From Chloroflexota bacterium (GTDB lineage: Bacteria; Chloroflexota; Anaerolineae; Promineifilales; Promineifilaceae), in assembly GCA_022616275.1 (NCBI GenBank), contig JAKEFB010000046.1, positions 1-64,000 on the forward strand: a stretch of 64,000 nucleotides of DNA, given 5' to 3'. Positions 25,301-36,300 of this stretch are shown here, piece by piece. The translations under genes were made by a program, and so were the position numbers. The notes under the pieces are model-generated. The model saw nothing but the letters and a program-made list of their open reading frames with translations. It was not told the origin of the DNA and made no database searches. Each line of letters begins with the position of its first letter. Position 1 is the first letter of the stretch.

Positions 25301-26907
25301 TGGTGCTGAAGAGCCAGTCCGGCCGTAAGATGACCGTCTCCTTCAACGCCTCCGTTTTCCGCGGGGCCGACGGCCGGGTCCAGGGTATCTTTGCCAGCGC
25401 CCGCGACATTTCAGAGCAGGCCCGGCTGCAGACCCAACTGGCCGAACAGCAGGCTTACAACCGCTCCCTGATCGAAGCCTCGGCCGACGCCCTCTTTGCC
25501 ATTGCCCCCGACGGCGTTATCACCGACGTTAACGAGGAAGCGACCCGGCTGACCGGCTACTCGCGCAAGCATTTGATTAACTCGCGCTTTAAGGAGTACT
25601 TCACCGAACCGGAGCGGGCCCGCACCGGCGTGGAGCAAACGCTGGCCGAGCGGCGGGTCATCGGTTACGAACTGACCCTCATCACCCGCTACGGCCGGCG
25701 TATTACCGTCTCCTTCAACGCCGGCGTTTTCAGCGACGCCGCCGGCCAGCCCCTGGGCATCCTGGCTGCCGCCCGCGACATCACCGCCCAAAAACAACTG
25801 GAAATGCAATTGCGCGACCAGCAATTCTACACCCGCTCGCTAATTGAATCGAACATTGACGCCTTGATGACCACCGACCCGCTGGGCATCATCACCGACG
25901 TCAACCGGCAAATGGATGCTCTGACCGGTTACAGCCGCGAGGAACTGATCGGCACGCCCTTCAAAACATACTTTACCGACCCGCAGCGGGCCGAGGAAGG
26001 CATCCGGCTGGCCCTGCGCGAAGAGCGGGTGACCAACTACGAGCTGACGGCCCGCAGCAAGGCCGGCCGGGAGACAGTCGTTTCTTACAACGCGGCCACC
26101 TTCTTTGACCGCGATGGCAAGCTGCAAGGGGTTTTCGCCGCCGCCCGCGACGTGACCGAGCGCAAGCGTTTCGAGCAAACGTTGCAGGAAAAGAACGTCG
26201 AGCTGGAAAATGCCAACCTGGCCAAAGACCGCTTCCTGGCCAGCATGTCCCACGAACTGCGCACCCCGCTCAATGCCATCATCGGCTTCACCGGCACGCT
26301 GCTGATGAAGCTGGCCGGCCCGCTGACGGCCGATCAGGAAAAACAGTTAAAAACCGTCCAGGCCAGCGCCCGCCATTTGCTGTCGCTGATCAACGATTTG
26401 CTCGACCTGGCCAAGATTGAATCGGGCAAGGTCGAACTCAACTTTGAACCCGTCCCCTGCCGGGAGGTGTTGGAAGAAGTGGCCACCACTCTGCGCCCGC
26501 TGGCCGAGTCCAAGGGCCTTCGCTTTGAGCTGCGCCTGCCGGAAGATGAGTTCGTTCTGCACACTGACCGGCGCGCCCTCAGCCAGATCGTCATTAACCT
26601 GGCCAACAACGCCATTAAATTCACAGAGAAAGGCCAGGTCGGCCTGACCCTCGGCCGGCGCCAGGACAACGGCCGGTCACTAACGGAGGTCAGTATCAGC
26701 GACACCGGCGTCGGCATTCGCGCCGAAGATCAGGCCCGGCTGTTCCAGGCTTTCGCCCAGTTGGAAACCACGACGGCGCGTCGCCACGAGGGCACCGGGC
26801 TGGGCCTGCACCTGTCGCAAAAGCTGGCCGACCTGCTGGGCGGCTACATCACCTTTGAGAGCGAATATGGCCAGGGCAGCACTTTTACGCTGGTCATACC
26901 TGAATGA
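22375..26907 (+). CDS. Histidine kinase with ten PAS domains
   Basis: 1510 residues, soluble. PAS 1 (about 28-158) resembles the preceding kinase. PAS 2 to 10 form nine repeats of exactly 124 residues (159-282, 283-406, and so on to 1151-1274). PAS 2, 6 and 10 share '[18 protein letters not shown]' and lie exactly 496 residues apart, so a four-repeat block was duplicated. PAS 3-5 and 7-9 start '[10 protein letters not shown]' or 'YLRGLIESS'. HisKA carries H1293, followed by a HATPase with 'DTGVGI' and 'GTGLGLHLS'. The ligand is unknown. The response regulator starts 11 bp downstream and is the likely partner. Confidence 0.94.
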   Translation: MTQTAIEGGLIKRTRLFDSAIVSTAQEAVDFIGNILESSTEYSVIGKDLDGKILLWNEGARRLYGYEPEEVIGKAYSSILHTPEDVEAGKPQEIMGVALRDGKWEGTLNRLRKNGQRFTARVVITPRRDVSGQAIGFLLISKDISDEIRLTEELQATQFYTRSLIESNIDALMTTDLLGLISDVNRQMEALTGYSREELIGSPFKTYFTDPQRAEEGIRLVLREGRVTNYELTALSKEGRMTVVSYNASTFRDAAGRLQGVFAAARDITEQKKLEQQLRESEAYNRGLIEASVDGLITVDPSGMISDVNEQLCRMSGYAREELIGTPFADYFVDAERAADGVSETFDKGIVTDYVLTLATRGARQLAVSFNASVFRDPSGDIRGIFASARDITEQARLQTQLAEERAYNRGLIEASLDGLITVDPMITITDVNETMCRMSGYSREELIGSPFQQYFTDPKRAAAGVRLTLDKGAATNYELTLRTRDRREILVSFNAAIFKDQVGAVRGIFASARDITEQAQLQAQLAEERAYNRGLIEASVDGLVTVDESMTITDVNETMCRMVGRRRNQLIGSPFPEYFTERERAVEGVRLTFKEGAATNYVLTLLAADGRQVPVSLNAAVFKDTAGAIRGIFASARDITAQKQLEGQLQGAQFYTRSLIESNIDALMTTDPLGLISDVNQQMEALTGYSREELIGSPFKTYFTDPARAEAGIQLVLRQEKVTNYELTARSKDGRETVVSYNAATFYDQEGKLQGVFAAAREVTEQKKLEQQLREQQNYLRGLIESSVDGLVTVDPSGTISDVNDRICQMTGYTRVELIGTPFADYFTEPERARAGVEQTFREGVVTEYALTLISRTRRLLQVSFNASVFRDPSGAVRGIFASARDITDRVRLEEQLREQQTYLRGLIESSVDGLITVDPEGFITDVNEQMCRLSDYPREQLIGSPFKQYFTEPERADLGVRRTLAEGVVTNYELVLKSQSGRKMTVSFNASVFRGADGRVQGIFASARDISEQARLQTQLAEQQAYNRSLIEASADALFAIAPDGVITDVNEEATRLTGYSRKHLINSRFKEYFTEPERARTGVEQTLAERRVIGYELTLITRYGRRITVSFNAGVFSDAAGQPLGILAAARDITAQKQLEMQLRDQQFYTRSLIESNIDALMTTDPLGIITDVNRQMDALTGYSREELIGTPFKTYFTDPQRAEEGIRLALREERVTNYELTARSKAGRETVVSYNAATFFDRDGKLQGVFAAARDVTERKRFEQTLQEKNVELENANLAKDRFLASMSHELRTPLNAIIGFTGTLLMKLAGPLTADQEKQLKTVQASARHLLSLINDLLDLAKIESGKVELNFEPVPCREVLEEVATTLRPLAESKGLRFELRLPEDEFVLHTDRRALSQIVINLANNAIKFTEKGQVGLTLGRRQDNGRSLTEVSISDTGVGIRAEDQARLFQAFAQLETTTARRHEGTGLGLHLSQKLADLLGGYITFESEYGQGSTFTLVIPE

Positions 26908-26917
26908 ACGAGCCGCT

Positions 26918-27727
26918 ATGGCTAAAGTCCTTGTTATTGAAGACAACCCTACTAACCTGGAGCTGATGACTTATCTGCTGCAAGCCTTTGGCCACGTGGC
27001 GCTGACGGCCGCCGAGGGGGCGGCCGGCCTGGAAATTGCCCGCCGCGAGGCCGTGGACCTGATCATCTGCGACGTACAACTGCCAGGCATAGACGGCTAC
27101 GAGGTCGTCCGCCAGCTCAAAAACCACCCCGCCCTGCGCCACGTCCCGGTCGTGGCGGTGACGGCCTTTGCCATGGTCGGCGACCGGGACCGGGTATTGG
27201 CGGCCGGCTTTGACGGTTACATGGCCAAGCCCATTGAGCCGGAAACCTTCGTCCAACAGGTAGAGGGCTTCCTTCGGAACGCGCGGCGCGGCGCCCCTAA
27301 ACCGGCCAGCCAACCCCCGCCCGCGCCCCGGGCCGACCGGCGGGCCACCATCCTGGTGGTGGACAACACCGCCGTCAACCTGGAGGTTATTCGTACCACG
27401 TTGGAACCGTTCGGCTACGCAGTCGTGGCCGCCCACACCGTGCCCGAGGCGCTGGCCCTGGCCCGCGCCAACCTGCCCGATCTGATCCTGTCCGACGTCC
27501 ACATGCCGGTTGAAAATGGGTTCGACTTTATCCGGGCGACGCGGGCCGACCCACAGTTGAGCAATATCCCTTTCGTCTTTATCTCCAGCTCGGTCTGGCT
27601 GGACTCGGACCGCCGGCAGGGCCTGGAGTTGGGCGCTGCCCGCTTCATCGCCCGCCCCATCGAGCCGCAGCAACTGCTAGAGGAAATCGAGTTGTGTTTA
27701 CAGCATGGCAACCATTCTGATCGTTGA
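26918..27727 (+). CDS. Tandem-receiver response regulator
   Basis: 269 residues with two receiver domains and no output domain. Receiver 1: D52 in 'CDVQLPGIDG', K104 in 'MAKPIEP', all conserved. Receiver 2 (about 143-269): D193 in 'SDVHMPVENG', but the usual Lys is Arg (R246 in 'IARPIEP') and the acidic pair is 'VDN', so its phosphorylation may be altered. ATG 26,918 starts directly at the first beta strand; longer reading has no ribosome-binding site. It overlaps the next gene by 23 bp. Likely a phosphorelay intermediate or receiver of the ten-PAS kinase signal. Confidence 0.9.
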   Translation: MAKVLVIEDNPTNLELMTYLLQAFGHVALTAAEGAAGLEIARREAVDLIICDVQLPGIDGYEVVRQLKNHPALRHVPVVAVTAFAMVGDRDRVLAAGFDGYMAKPIEPETFVQQVEGFLRNARRGAPKPASQPPPAPRADRRATILVVDNTAVNLEVIRTTLEPFGYAVVAAHTVPEALALARANLPDLILSDVHMPVENGFDFIRATRADPQLSNIPFVFISSSVWLDSDRRQGLELGAARFIARPIEPQQLLEEIELCLQHGNHSDR

Positions 27728-29453
27728 CGATAACCCGATCAACCGGGAAGTCTTTGTGGCGCTCCTGGAGTATACCGGCCATCGCCTCTTGGAGGCGGCC
27801 GACGGCGCCGAAGGGCTCCAGATCGTGCGGTCCGCCCGGCCGGACCTGATTATTGCCGACGTCCTCATGCCGACGATGGACGGCTTCGAGTTTGTCCGCC
27901 AGGTACGGGCCGACCCGGCCATTGCTCATAGCCGGGTCATTTTTTACACCGCCGCTTATCACGAGAACGAAGCCCGCCGGCTGGCCGAAAAGTGTGGCGT
28001 CATAGACATCCTGACCAAGCCAACCGAAGCAGAGGTGGTTCTCGACACAATAAACACCGCGCTTGGACTGGCCGAGCCGCCGGCCGGGCCTCCTTCAGCC
28101 GAGGAGTTTGATCGTGAGCATCTGCGGCTGATGACCGACAAGCTGTCCCAGAAAGTGGCCGAGCTGGAAAGCGTGAGCCTGCGCCTGGCAGCGCTGATCG
28201 ATTTGAGCCGAAACCTGGCCTCCCAACACAACCCGGAGCAGTTGTTGGAAGACGTCACGACGATGGCCCGCCAGCTTATCGGGGCTATGGTGGCAGTGGC
28301 CGCTATCGTAGACGAGGAAGAGGAGGCGCTGCGTCACTTTAAAATCAGCGGCCTGGACGACGAGACCAAAGCTCACCTGAGCTGGCCATCCCCAAACGAG
28401 GGGGTCAATCAATTCTTGATGACTGAACGGCGGCCGCTACGGCGGCGGAACCCTGGTGGTGACAGTCGTGCCCTGGGTCTTCCCGCCGACCATCCGTCGG
28501 TGTACTCCTACCTGGGGGTCCCGATTACCTCGCCAAGCCATTTCTATGGCTGGCTTGGTTTCCGCAACAAGCTGGGTGGAGACGAGTTTAGCGAAGAGGA
28601 CGAACGGCTGGCCATGAGCCTGGCGGCGCAGGTGGCCGTGGTCTACGAGAACGCCCTGCGCTACGAGGAAATTCAGCGCCACGCCGCCGAATTGGAACAG
28701 CGGGTGAAGGAGCGGACAGCCGAGTTGGCCCGTTCCAACGCCGAGCTGGAGCAGTTTGCCTACGTCGCCTCGCACGATTTGCAGGAGCCGCTGCGCAAGA
28801 TCGTTGGCTTCACTCAACTCCTGGCCCATCGCTACCACGGCCAGTTTGACGCCGAGGCCGACGAGTTCATCACCTACGTCGTGGACGGCGCGTTGCGTAT
28901 GCAAAATCTTATCCAGGACCTATTAAGCTATTCCCGTGCCGGCCGTTTACCGACCGCCCTCGCTCCCGTGGATTGCCAGGTGGTTTTGGCGCGCGCCCTG
29001 AGCAACTTGCAGGCCGCCATTGAAGAGAATAGGGCTGTGGTTACCAGCGATCCGCTGCCAACGGTCACGGCTGAGGCCGGGGCGCTCGTCCAGTTGTTCC
29101 AAAACCTGATCGGCAACGCCATTAAGTTTCGCGGCGACAGACAGCCGCTCATCCACGTTTCTGCCCAACCGGCCAGATCCGACGAGCCCACCCCCCCTGA
29201 AGAGGTCGTTGCCCCGCCGGCTGGCTGGCTCTTTTCAGTCCGCGACGATGGCATTGGTCTTGACCCACAATTCGCCGACCGCATCTTCGGTATTTTCCAA
29301 AGGCTGCACGGCCGGGGCGATTATCCCGGCACCGGCATCGGCCTGGCAATCTGCAAGAGGATCGTCGAGCGCGACGGTGGGCGCATTTGGGTCGAGTCCC
29401 AACCCGGCCAGGGGGCAACTTTCTACTTCACCCTCCCGGCCGGAGATGAGTGA
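27705..29453 (+). CDS. Receiver-GAF-histidine kinase hybrid
   Basis: 582 residues: receiver (D52 in 'ADVLMPTMDG', K105 in 'LTKPTE'), linker helix, GAF domain (about 165-325), coiled coil, HisKA with H357 in 'YVASHDLQEPLRKI', and HATPase ending 'GTGIGLAICKRI'. The HisKA is of the phytochrome-like type that pairs with Rcp1-type single-receiver proteins, and such a protein is encoded next. No transmembrane helix. It overlaps the tandem-receiver gene, implying one transcript. Its closest relative is the hybrid at 31,141, with the same layout. Confidence 0.92.
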   Translation: MATILIVDDNPINREVFVALLEYTGHRLLEAADGAEGLQIVRSARPDLIIADVLMPTMDGFEFVRQVRADPAIAHSRVIFYTAAYHENEARRLAEKCGVIDILTKPTEAEVVLDTINTALGLAEPPAGPPSAEEFDREHLRLMTDKLSQKVAELESVSLRLAALIDLSRNLASQHNPEQLLEDVTTMARQLIGAMVAVAAIVDEEEEALRHFKISGLDDETKAHLSWPSPNEGVNQFLMTERRPLRRRNPGGDSRALGLPADHPSVYSYLGVPITSPSHFYGWLGFRNKLGGDEFSEEDERLAMSLAAQVAVVYENALRYEEIQRHAAELEQRVKERTAELARSNAELEQFAYVASHDLQEPLRKIVGFTQLLAHRYHGQFDAEADEFITYVVDGALRMQNLIQDLLSYSRAGRLPTALAPVDCQVVLARALSNLQAAIEENRAVVTSDPLPTVTAEAGALVQLFQNLIGNAIKFRGDRQPLIHVSAQPARSDEPTPPEEVVAPPAGWLFSVRDDGIGLDPQFADRIFGIFQRLHGRGDYPGTGIGLAICKRIVERDGGRIWVESQPGQGATFYFTLPAGDE

Positions 29454-29456
29454 GCG

Positions 29457-29505
29457 GTGGCAGGTGGGAGGTAACAGGTGACAGGTAACAGGTGACAGGT
29501 GAGGG
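29457..29505 (+). repeat. 7-bp tandem repeat (GTGACAG/GTAACAG, 7 units)
   Basis: GTGGCAG, GTGGGAG, GTAACAG, GTGACAG, GTAACAG, GTGACAG and GTGAGGG occupy nearly the whole gap, starting three bases after the hybrid kinase stop. Confidence 0.85.
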
Positions 29506-29514
29506 AAAGTAGTG

Positions 29515-29967
29515 ATGCCGAACAAATTGGCCCGACATGAAGTCCACGTTCTGCTGGTGGACGACGATCCCGGTGACGTGCGGCTGACGATAGAGGCCCT
29601 GCGGGAAAGCAAGCTAAACATCGAACTGAGCGTCGCCAGGGACGGCTTCGAGGCCCTGGCCCGGCTGCGCCAGGAAGGGCACTTCGCCGGCCGGCCCATG
29701 CCAGACCTAATCCTCCTCGATCTGAACATGCCCCGCAAGGACGGGCGGGAAGCGCTGGCCGAAATCAAAGCCGACCCAGAATTGCGGCGCATCCCGGTCG
29801 TCATCTTGACTACGTCCCAAAGCGAGCAGGACATCCTGGCCAGCTACAACCTGGGCGCTAATTGCTTCATCACCAAGCCGGTTGACCTGGGTCAATTTGT
29901 CCAGGTTGTCCAATCCATTGAAGAGTTTTGGTTTACTGTCGTCAAACTGCCGCCATCATCAGGGTAG
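29515..29967 (+). CDS. Rcp1-like single-domain response regulator
   Basis: 150 residues, one receiver: '[17 protein letters not shown]', phospho-acceptor Asp in '[11 protein letters not shown]', Lys in '[11 protein letters not shown]', and the Rcp1-type tail ending near '[13 protein letters not shown]'. No output domain. AGGGAAAG precedes the ATG; a GTG three bases earlier is possible. Rcp1-type regulators receive phosphate from phytochrome-like kinases, which suits the hybrid kinase just upstream. Confidence 0.93.
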   Translation: MPNKLARHEVHVLLVDDDPGDVRLTIEALRESKLNIELSVARDGFEALARLRQEGHFAGRPMPDLILLDLNMPRKDGREALAEIKADPELRRIPVVILTTSQSEQDILASYNLGANCFITKPVDLGQFVQVVQSIEEFWFTVVKLPPSSG

Positions 29968-29999
29968 CGCGTCAATTTGGCGGGTCAGGGGGAAAGACG

Positions 30000-31136
30000 A
30001 TGAACAACAATCAGACCATCACCGTTTTGATGGTTGAAGATGATCCCGGCGATGCTCGCCTGGTCCGGGCGCTGCTGGCCGAAGCCCAGCCCGATTCCTT
30101 CCAACTTGTCACCGCCGGCCGCCTCTTGGACGGGCTGGCCCGGCTGGCCAGGGGCGGCATTGACGCCATCCTGCTTGACCTCTCCCTGCCGGACAGCCAG
30201 GGGGTGCAAACGCTGACCCGGATGTTGTCCTGGGCCGGAAGCGTGCCTGTCATCGTTCTTACTGGTATGGACGATGCCAGGCTGGGGCTGGAAGCGGTTC
30301 AGGCCGGCGCACAGGATTACCTGGTCAAAGGGCAGCTTGACGCGTCGCTGCTGGCCCGCGCCCTGCGCTACGCCATCGAGCGGCAACGGCTGGTCATCGA
30401 ACGTGATCGGCTGATTGAGGACCTGGATGCCTTTGCCCATACGGTGGCCCACGACCTGAAAGCTCCTCTGGGCGTTATGACGACTTATAGCTACCTTCTG
30501 AAAAAGCGTTGCGACGCACTTCCGGAAGCCGGGGAGTATACCCGGGTGATTACCCAGACGGCCCGCAGCATGGCTAAGATTATTAGCGACTTGCTCCTGT
30601 TGGCCAGCGTGCGCCAGAGCGAGGTGGCCACCCGGCCGCTGGACATGGGCCACGTCGTGGCCGGGGCGTTGGAACGCCTGGAGCACCTGGTAAAAGAATG
30701 TGAAGGCCAAGTCGCGCTGCCCGACTGCTGGCCTCCGGCCGTCGGCCACGGTCCCTGGATCGAGGCAGTCTGGGTCAACTACGTGGCCAACGCCCTCAAG
30801 TACGGCGGCCGGCCGCCCCAGGTAGAACTGGGAGCGACGGCGGAGGGCGATGGCATGGTCTGCTTCTGGGTCCGGGACAACGGCCCCGGCCTGGAACCGG
30901 AGGCCCAGGCCCGTCTCTTCACCCCCTTCACCCGCCTGGATCAGATAGACCTGGAAGGGCCCGGCCTGGGGCTGTCCATCGTCCGCCGCATTGTGGAGAA
31001 GCTGGGCGGCCGGGTCGGCGTGGAAAGCGCTCCCGGGCTGGGCAGTCGCTTTTATTTTACCCTGCCTGAACCACCCGTAGACCCCGCAGGTCGGGGCACG
31101 GAACGTGCCCGGGGAGACCTGCAGGGTCTGGGGTAA
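30000..31136 (+). CDS. Receiver-histidine kinase with palindrome-encoded tail
   Basis: 378 residues: receiver (Asp in 'ILLDLSLPDSQG', Lys in 'DYLVKGQLD'), HisKA with H151 in 'HTVAHDLKAPLGVM', and HATPase ('NYVANALKYGG', 'DNGPGLEPE', 'GPGLGLSIV'). The domain ends at 'RFYFTLPEP'; the last about 21 residues are encoded by a nested palindrome (31,079-31,129), so they look like a repeat insertion rather than part of the fold. The ATG at 30,000 follows GGGGGAAAG. It starts 32 bp after the Rcp1-like gene. Confidence 0.9.
   Translation: MNNNQTITVLMVEDDPGDARLVRALLAEAQPDSFQLVTAGRLLDGLARLARGGIDAILLDLSLPDSQGVQTLTRMLSWAGSVPVIVLTGMDDARLGLEAVQAGAQDYLVKGQLDASLLARALRYAIERQRLVIERDRLIEDLDAFAHTVAHDLKAPLGVMTTYSYLLKKRCDALPEAGEYTRVITQTARSMAKIISDLLLLASVRQSEVATRPLDMGHVVAGALERLEHLVKECEGQVALPDCWPPAVGHGPWIEAVWVNYVANALKYGGRPPQVELGATAEGDGMVCFWVRDNGPGLEPEAQARLFTPFTRLDQIDLEGPGLGLSIVRRIVEKLGGRVGVESAPGLGSRFYFTLPEPPVDPAGRGTERARGDLQGLG
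31079..31129 (+). repeat. Nested palindrome forming the 3' end of a kinase gene
   Basis: The outer arms 31,079-31,092 and 31,116-31,129 and the inner arms GGGCACG/CGTGCCC (31,094-31,110) pair. It lies inside the coding region, five bases before the stop, and supplies the terminal residues. Confidence 0.7.
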
Positions 31137-31140
31137 CAGA

Positions 31141-32847
31141 ATGGCCACCATCCTCATTATTGACGACAGCCCCACCAACCGGGAATTCCTGGTCACGCTG
31201 CTTGGCTACGTTGGCCACCACCTGTTGGAGGCCGCCGACGGGGTCGAAGGGTTGGCAATCGTGCGGTCAACCCGGCCTGACCTGGTCATTGCCGACATTC
31301 TTATGCCGACGATGGACGGCTTCGAGTTTGTCCGCCAGTTGCGGGACGAACCGGACGTTGCCGCCACACCGGTCATTTTTTACTCGGCCACCTACCTTCA
31401 GGGCGAGGCCCGCGCGCTGGCTGAGGCCTGCGACGTTCACTACGTCCTGACCAAGCCGGCCGAGCCGCAGGTCGTTCTGGAAACGGTCGAAGCGGCGCTG
31501 GGGCTGGCGCCCCCCCTGGCTCCGCCCGCGCCTTCGCCTACGGAAACGTTCGACCGCGAACACCTCCGCCTGCTGACCGACAAGCTGGTCGAAAAAGTGG
31601 GCGAGCTGGAAAAAGCCAACCAGCGACTGGCAGCGCTGGTCGAGGCCGGCCAGCAACTGGGGTTAGAACATGATCCGGCGCGGCTGCTGGAAAATTTCTG
31701 CCGCGCCGCCCGCGACATCATTGGCGCCAGGGTTGCCGCCATTGGCATCCTGGACGATACCGGAGAACAGCTAAGTTGGTTGTACGCCAGCGGCCTGGAC
31801 CCCCAGGCGGCTGGCCGCCTGGGAAAGTCGCCCGCCGACCAGGGGCTGTTTGGCCTGGTCCTGGCCGAACGCCGGCCGCGCCGTCTGCACGGCCTGAACG
31901 GTGGGCCGGCCGCGGCCGGCCCACCGTCCGATTATCCAGCCATTCATTCCCTCCTCGTCGCTCCTGTCGCCTCGCCAGCGCGGGCCTACGGTTGCTTATA
32001 CCTGGCCGATAAGCTAGGCGCAGAGGAGTTTGGCGACAGCGATGAGCAACTGGCCATCGCATTAGCCGCCCAGGTAGCCCTGGCCTACGAAAATGCAGCC
32101 CGGCACGACCAGCTCCAGCGCTGGAACGCCGAGCTGGAAAACGTGATCACCGAGCTGGAATCGTTTTCCTATTCGGTAGCCCACGACCTGCGCGCTCCGC
32201 TGCGGGCCGTCATCGGCTTTGCCACGGCCATGCTCGAAGACTTTGGGGCCCAGTTGGATGCCGAAGGGCAGCGCTACCTGGCCGTGATTCGGGATAACGC
32301 CCAGAACATGGGCCGGTTAATTGACGACCTGCTGGCCTTCTCGCGGCTAGGCCGCCAGAGTATGAGCAGCGGTAACGTCAATATCGCGACCCTGGCTAAC
32401 ACCGTTTTTGAGGAACTGATCCAGGCCGAGCCTGGGCGAAAGGTTAAACTGAAGCTGGGCAAGCCGCCGCCGGCCCGCGGCGACCGGGCCATGGTCCGCC
32501 AGGTGCTGGCTAATTTGCTGGCCAACGCCATTAAATTTACCCGCGGCCGGAAAACGGCCGTCATTGAAGTTGGAGGGTACGAAGGTACGCTTGAGAACGT
32601 CTACAGCGTGAAGGATAATGGCGCCGGCTTTGACATGCGCTACGCCGACAAGCTGTTTGGCGTCTTTCAGCGGTTGCACCCGACTGAAGAATTTGAAGGT
32701 ACGGGGATTGGTTTGTCCATCGTTCGCCGGGTGATCCAGCGGCACGGTGGCCGGGTATGGGCGGAAGGAGAAGTGGGCCGGGGCGCGACCTTTTACTTCA
32801 CCCTTCCCCCAGGAACAAAGAGTGATGAGCAAGACGGCCGAGATTGA
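31141..32847 (+). CDS. Receiver-GAF-histidine kinase hybrid (second)
   Basis: 568 residues with the same order as the hybrid at 27,705: receiver ('IIDDSPTNREFL', Asp in 'ADILMPTMDG', Lys in 'LTKPAEP'), GAF (about 175-325), HisKA with H348 in 'YSVAHDLRAPLRAV', and HATPase ending 'GTGIGLSIVRRV'. Chosen start: ATG 31,141, four bases after the previous stop, aligning with the paralogue's start. It overlaps the following Rcp1-like gene by 23 bp, repeating the hybrid-plus-Rcp1 unit seen at 27,705-29,967. Confidence 0.92.
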   Translation: MATILIIDDSPTNREFLVTLLGYVGHHLLEAADGVEGLAIVRSTRPDLVIADILMPTMDGFEFVRQLRDEPDVAATPVIFYSATYLQGEARALAEACDVHYVLTKPAEPQVVLETVEAALGLAPPLAPPAPSPTETFDREHLRLLTDKLVEKVGELEKANQRLAALVEAGQQLGLEHDPARLLENFCRAARDIIGARVAAIGILDDTGEQLSWLYASGLDPQAAGRLGKSPADQGLFGLVLAERRPRRLHGLNGGPAAAGPPSDYPAIHSLLVAPVASPARAYGCLYLADKLGAEEFGDSDEQLAIALAAQVALAYENAARHDQLQRWNAELENVITELESFSYSVAHDLRAPLRAVIGFATAMLEDFGAQLDAEGQRYLAVIRDNAQNMGRLIDDLLAFSRLGRQSMSSGNVNIATLANTVFEELIQAEPGRKVKLKLGKPPPARGDRAMVRQVLANLLANAIKFTRGRKTAVIEVGGYEGTLENVYSVKDNGAGFDMRYADKLFGVFQRLHPTEEFEGTGIGLSIVRRVIQRHGGRVWAEGEVGRGATFYFTLPPGTKSDEQDGRD

Positions 32848-33271
32848 AATTTTGTTGGTCGAAGACAATCCCAACGACGTCGAGTTAACCTTGCGAGCCT
32901 TGAAGAAGCACAACCTGGCTAACTGGGTGGTCGTCGTTCGGGACGGCGTCGAGGCGCTGGACTACCTCTTTGCCACCGGCAGCTTCGCCTACCGGCGGGG
33001 CGAGCCTAATCCCCGGGTGGTTTTCCTGGACCTGAAGCTGCCGCGCGTCAACGGGATTGAAGTGTTGCGCCGCCTGCGGGCCGACGAGCGCACCCGGACG
33101 TTGCCGATTGTGGTCATGACCGCCTCCGAAGAAGAGCGGGACATCGTCGAGGCTTATCAACTGGCCGTCAATAGTTACGTCGTCAAGCCCATGGATTTTG
33201 AACAGTTCGCCCGGGTGATTGCCAGCCTGGGTTATTATTGGGTGGCCGTCAATCTGCCGCCTCCAACCTAG
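32825..33271 (+). CDS. Rcp1-like single-domain response regulator (second)
   Basis: 148 residues: 'LLVEDNPNDVELTLRALKK', Asp in 'FLDLKLPRVNG', Lys in 'YVVKPMDFEQF', tail 'IASLGYYWVAVNLPP', a typical Rcp1-type receiver. ATG 32,825 lies within the end of the hybrid kinase gene (coupled translation). Probable phosphate acceptor for that kinase. Confidence 0.93.
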   Translation: MSKTAEIEILLVEDNPNDVELTLRALKKHNLANWVVVVRDGVEALDYLFATGSFAYRRGEPNPRVVFLDLKLPRVNGIEVLRRLRADERTRTLPIVVMTASEEERDIVEAYQLAVNSYVVKPMDFEQFARVIASLGYYWVAVNLPPPT

Positions 33272-33332
33272 TCAGGGGGAGAGCGCTGCGAGGTTTGGTA
33301 AACTTCGTAACCCCTGGCCCAAGAGAGTCTAT

Positions 33333-36300
33333 ATGAATTCAGATCTACGTATCCTGATGTTGGAAGATGTGCCCACCGACGCCGAGCTGGCCGAGCGAAT
33401 GCTGCGTAAAAACGGCCTGGTCTTCACCGCCCAACGGGTCGAGAGCGAAGCAGCCTTCGTCCGGGCGCTGGAGAGCTTTGCCCCCCACCTGATCCTGGCC
33501 GACTATTCCCTGCCCAGTTTTGACGGCCTGTCGGCCTTGACCATTGCCCGGAGGAAGCGCCCGGACGTCCCTTTCATCTTGATCTCGGCCACGCTGGGCG
33601 AGGAGCGAGCCATTGAGGCGCTGAAGCTGGGGGCCACCGATTACGTTGTGAAGCAGCGGCTGGAGCGGCTGCCTTCTGTGGTGGAGCGCGCCTTGCGTGA
33701 GGTCGAGGAACGGCGCGAGCGCCAGCAGGCCGAGGAGGCGCTGCAGGAAAGCCAGACCCAGCTCACCGGCATTATCGGCTCGGCCATGGACGCCATTATC
33801 AGCGTGGACGCGGATCACAAAATCATCCTTTTCAACCGGGCGGCCGAGCGCCTGTTTGGCTATCCGGCCGCCGATATGATCGGGCAAGCCCTGGATCGCC
33901 TTATTCCTGAACGGTTTCGCCAGGCCCACCAGGAACACGTCCAGCGTTTCGGCCAGACCGGCGTCACCAACCGCTCGATGGGAGCCTCGGGAAACCTCTA
34001 TGGGTTGCGCGCCGACGGCAGCGAGATGCCGTTGGAGACCTCTATTTCCCAGATCGAGATTGGCGGGCAAAAGATTTACACCGTCATCGTTCGTGACATT
34101 ACCGAGCGCGTCCGGGCCGAGAAAGCGTTGCGCCAATCGGAAGAACGCTTTTCCAGGATCTTCCACGCCAGCCCGGTGGCCATCAGCCTCACTGCCCTGC
34201 CGGATGAGCGTTTTCTCGACGTGAACGAGAGTTTTCTCCGCCTGACGGGTTACAGCCGGGAAGAGATCATTGGTCACAGTTCGGCAGAATTGAATCTGTG
34301 GCCAGACCCCAAGAAACAGGCCAGGCTGGCCAGGTCGCTGGTGGGGAAACAGGCTGTCTACGGTGTTGAACTTTCCTTTCGGCGAAAAACGGGGGAGATC
34401 GTCTACACGCTGACCGCTCTGGAATTGATTGAGCTGGCCAGCCAGCAGTGCGTGCTCACCCTGGCCCACGACATTACCGAGCGCAAGCAGCGGGAGCAAC
34501 AACTGGAGGCCATTGCCACGGTAAGCGCCGCCCTGCGGGTAGCCCAGACCAGGAGCGAAATGTTCCCGGTCATTCTGGAGGAAGTGAGCAAGCTGCTCAA
34601 AGCCGACGGCGCCGCCCTGGCCATGCGCGACCCGGCCACCGGCGAGGCAGTGATTGTGCAGGGATACGGCGCCTGGACGATTCTGACCGGGGACCGCGTC
34701 ACGGCCGGCACCGGCCTGAGCGGCCACGTACTCGCCACCGGCCAGCCCTACTGGAACAACGACATCAGCACCGAGCCGCGCTTCACCAGGCCGGACGTGA
34801 TTGGCGAGCTGCGCGCTGTGGCCTGCGTCCCACTCACTGCCCGCGAGCAGACGATCGGCGCGTTGTGGATTGCCTGCAGAAATGACATCACCCCGGAAGA
34901 AATCCGCCTGTTGACGGCCGTCAGCGACATCGCCGCCATCGCCATCTACCGGGTGACACTGAACGAACAGACCAGGTCGCAGGCCAGGCAGGTCCAGCAA
35001 ATTATAGACACGATACCCGAGGGGGTGCTGTTTCTGGATACGGCCCAGCGCGTGGTCATGGCCAACCCGGCGGCGCGCAGCCACCTGGCCCTGCTATCTG
35101 GGGCAGACGTGGGCGACGCGGTGATCGCCCTCGGCGACCGGCCGTTGGCCGAGTTGCTGAAACCGGTGGGGCCGGGCATCCCCTGGCAAGAGGTGCTCAT
35201 TCCCGACGCGCGGCGGGTCTTCGAGGTCGCCGCCCAGCCGCTGACGGCCGGGGCGCAGGTCGAAGGCTGGGTCGTGGTCTTGCGTGACACGACCGAGGAG
35301 CGAGAGCATGAGCGGTATCTCCAGGCGCAGCAACGGCTGGCCACCGTCGGCCAGTTGGCGGCCGGCGTGGCCCACGACCTCAATAACGTCATGGCCTCCA
35401 TCGTCCTTTATGCCCAGATGCTTGGCTATACCCCGGAGCTAACCGGCAAGCAGCGCGATCGGCTGGCGGTCATTGCCAGCCAGGCCCAACACGCCTCGCA
35501 CCTTATCCATCAAATCCTGGACTTCAGCCGGAGTTCGGTTATGGCTCGCAGCCCGGTAGACCTGCTGCCGTTTCTCCGGGAGTTAGTGAAGCTCCTGGAG
35601 CGAACGCTGCCGGAAAACATTCAGGTTTCCTTGAACTTCGGCCGGGGAGAGTACGTTGTCAGCGCCGACCTGACGCGCTTGCAGCAAGTCGTCATGAACC
35701 TGGGGGTCAACGCCCGCGACGCCATGCCTGACGGCGGTAAATTACGGGTCAGGTTGCAAACATTGGCCTTGCTACCAGGGGAGAAGCCCCCTCTGCCCGA
35801 TATGGTCCCTGGCCAGTGGATTCAAATAGAGGTTTCTGATACCGGCAGTGGCATCAGGCCGCAAGATTTGTCCCATATCTTTGAGCCATTTTTCACCACC
35901 AAGCCACCTGGCCAGGGTACGGGGTTGGGCCTGGCCCAGGTCTACGGTATCGTCAAACAACACGACGGCTACATCCACGTCACCAGCGAAGTTGGCCTGG
36001 GCACCACCTTCACCATTTATCTACCAGCCCTAACCTTGCCTGGTCTGATCGCGCCGGCCCAGGCCAGAGAAGCGCCGGCCCAGGGGGCGGGTGAAACGAT
36101 CCTGGTTGTCGAAGATGAACGGCAGGTGCGGGAAGCAGTTGTGGAAATACTGGAAACGCTGAGTTACCGTGTCCTTTCGGCCGCCAACGGTGAACAGGCC
36201 CTGGCGCTCTTTGAAAAGCACGCCAGAGAGATTGCCCTGGTCTTTAGCGACCTGGTCATGCCCGATATGAGAGGAGACGCTCTCTACAAGCAGTTAAAAG

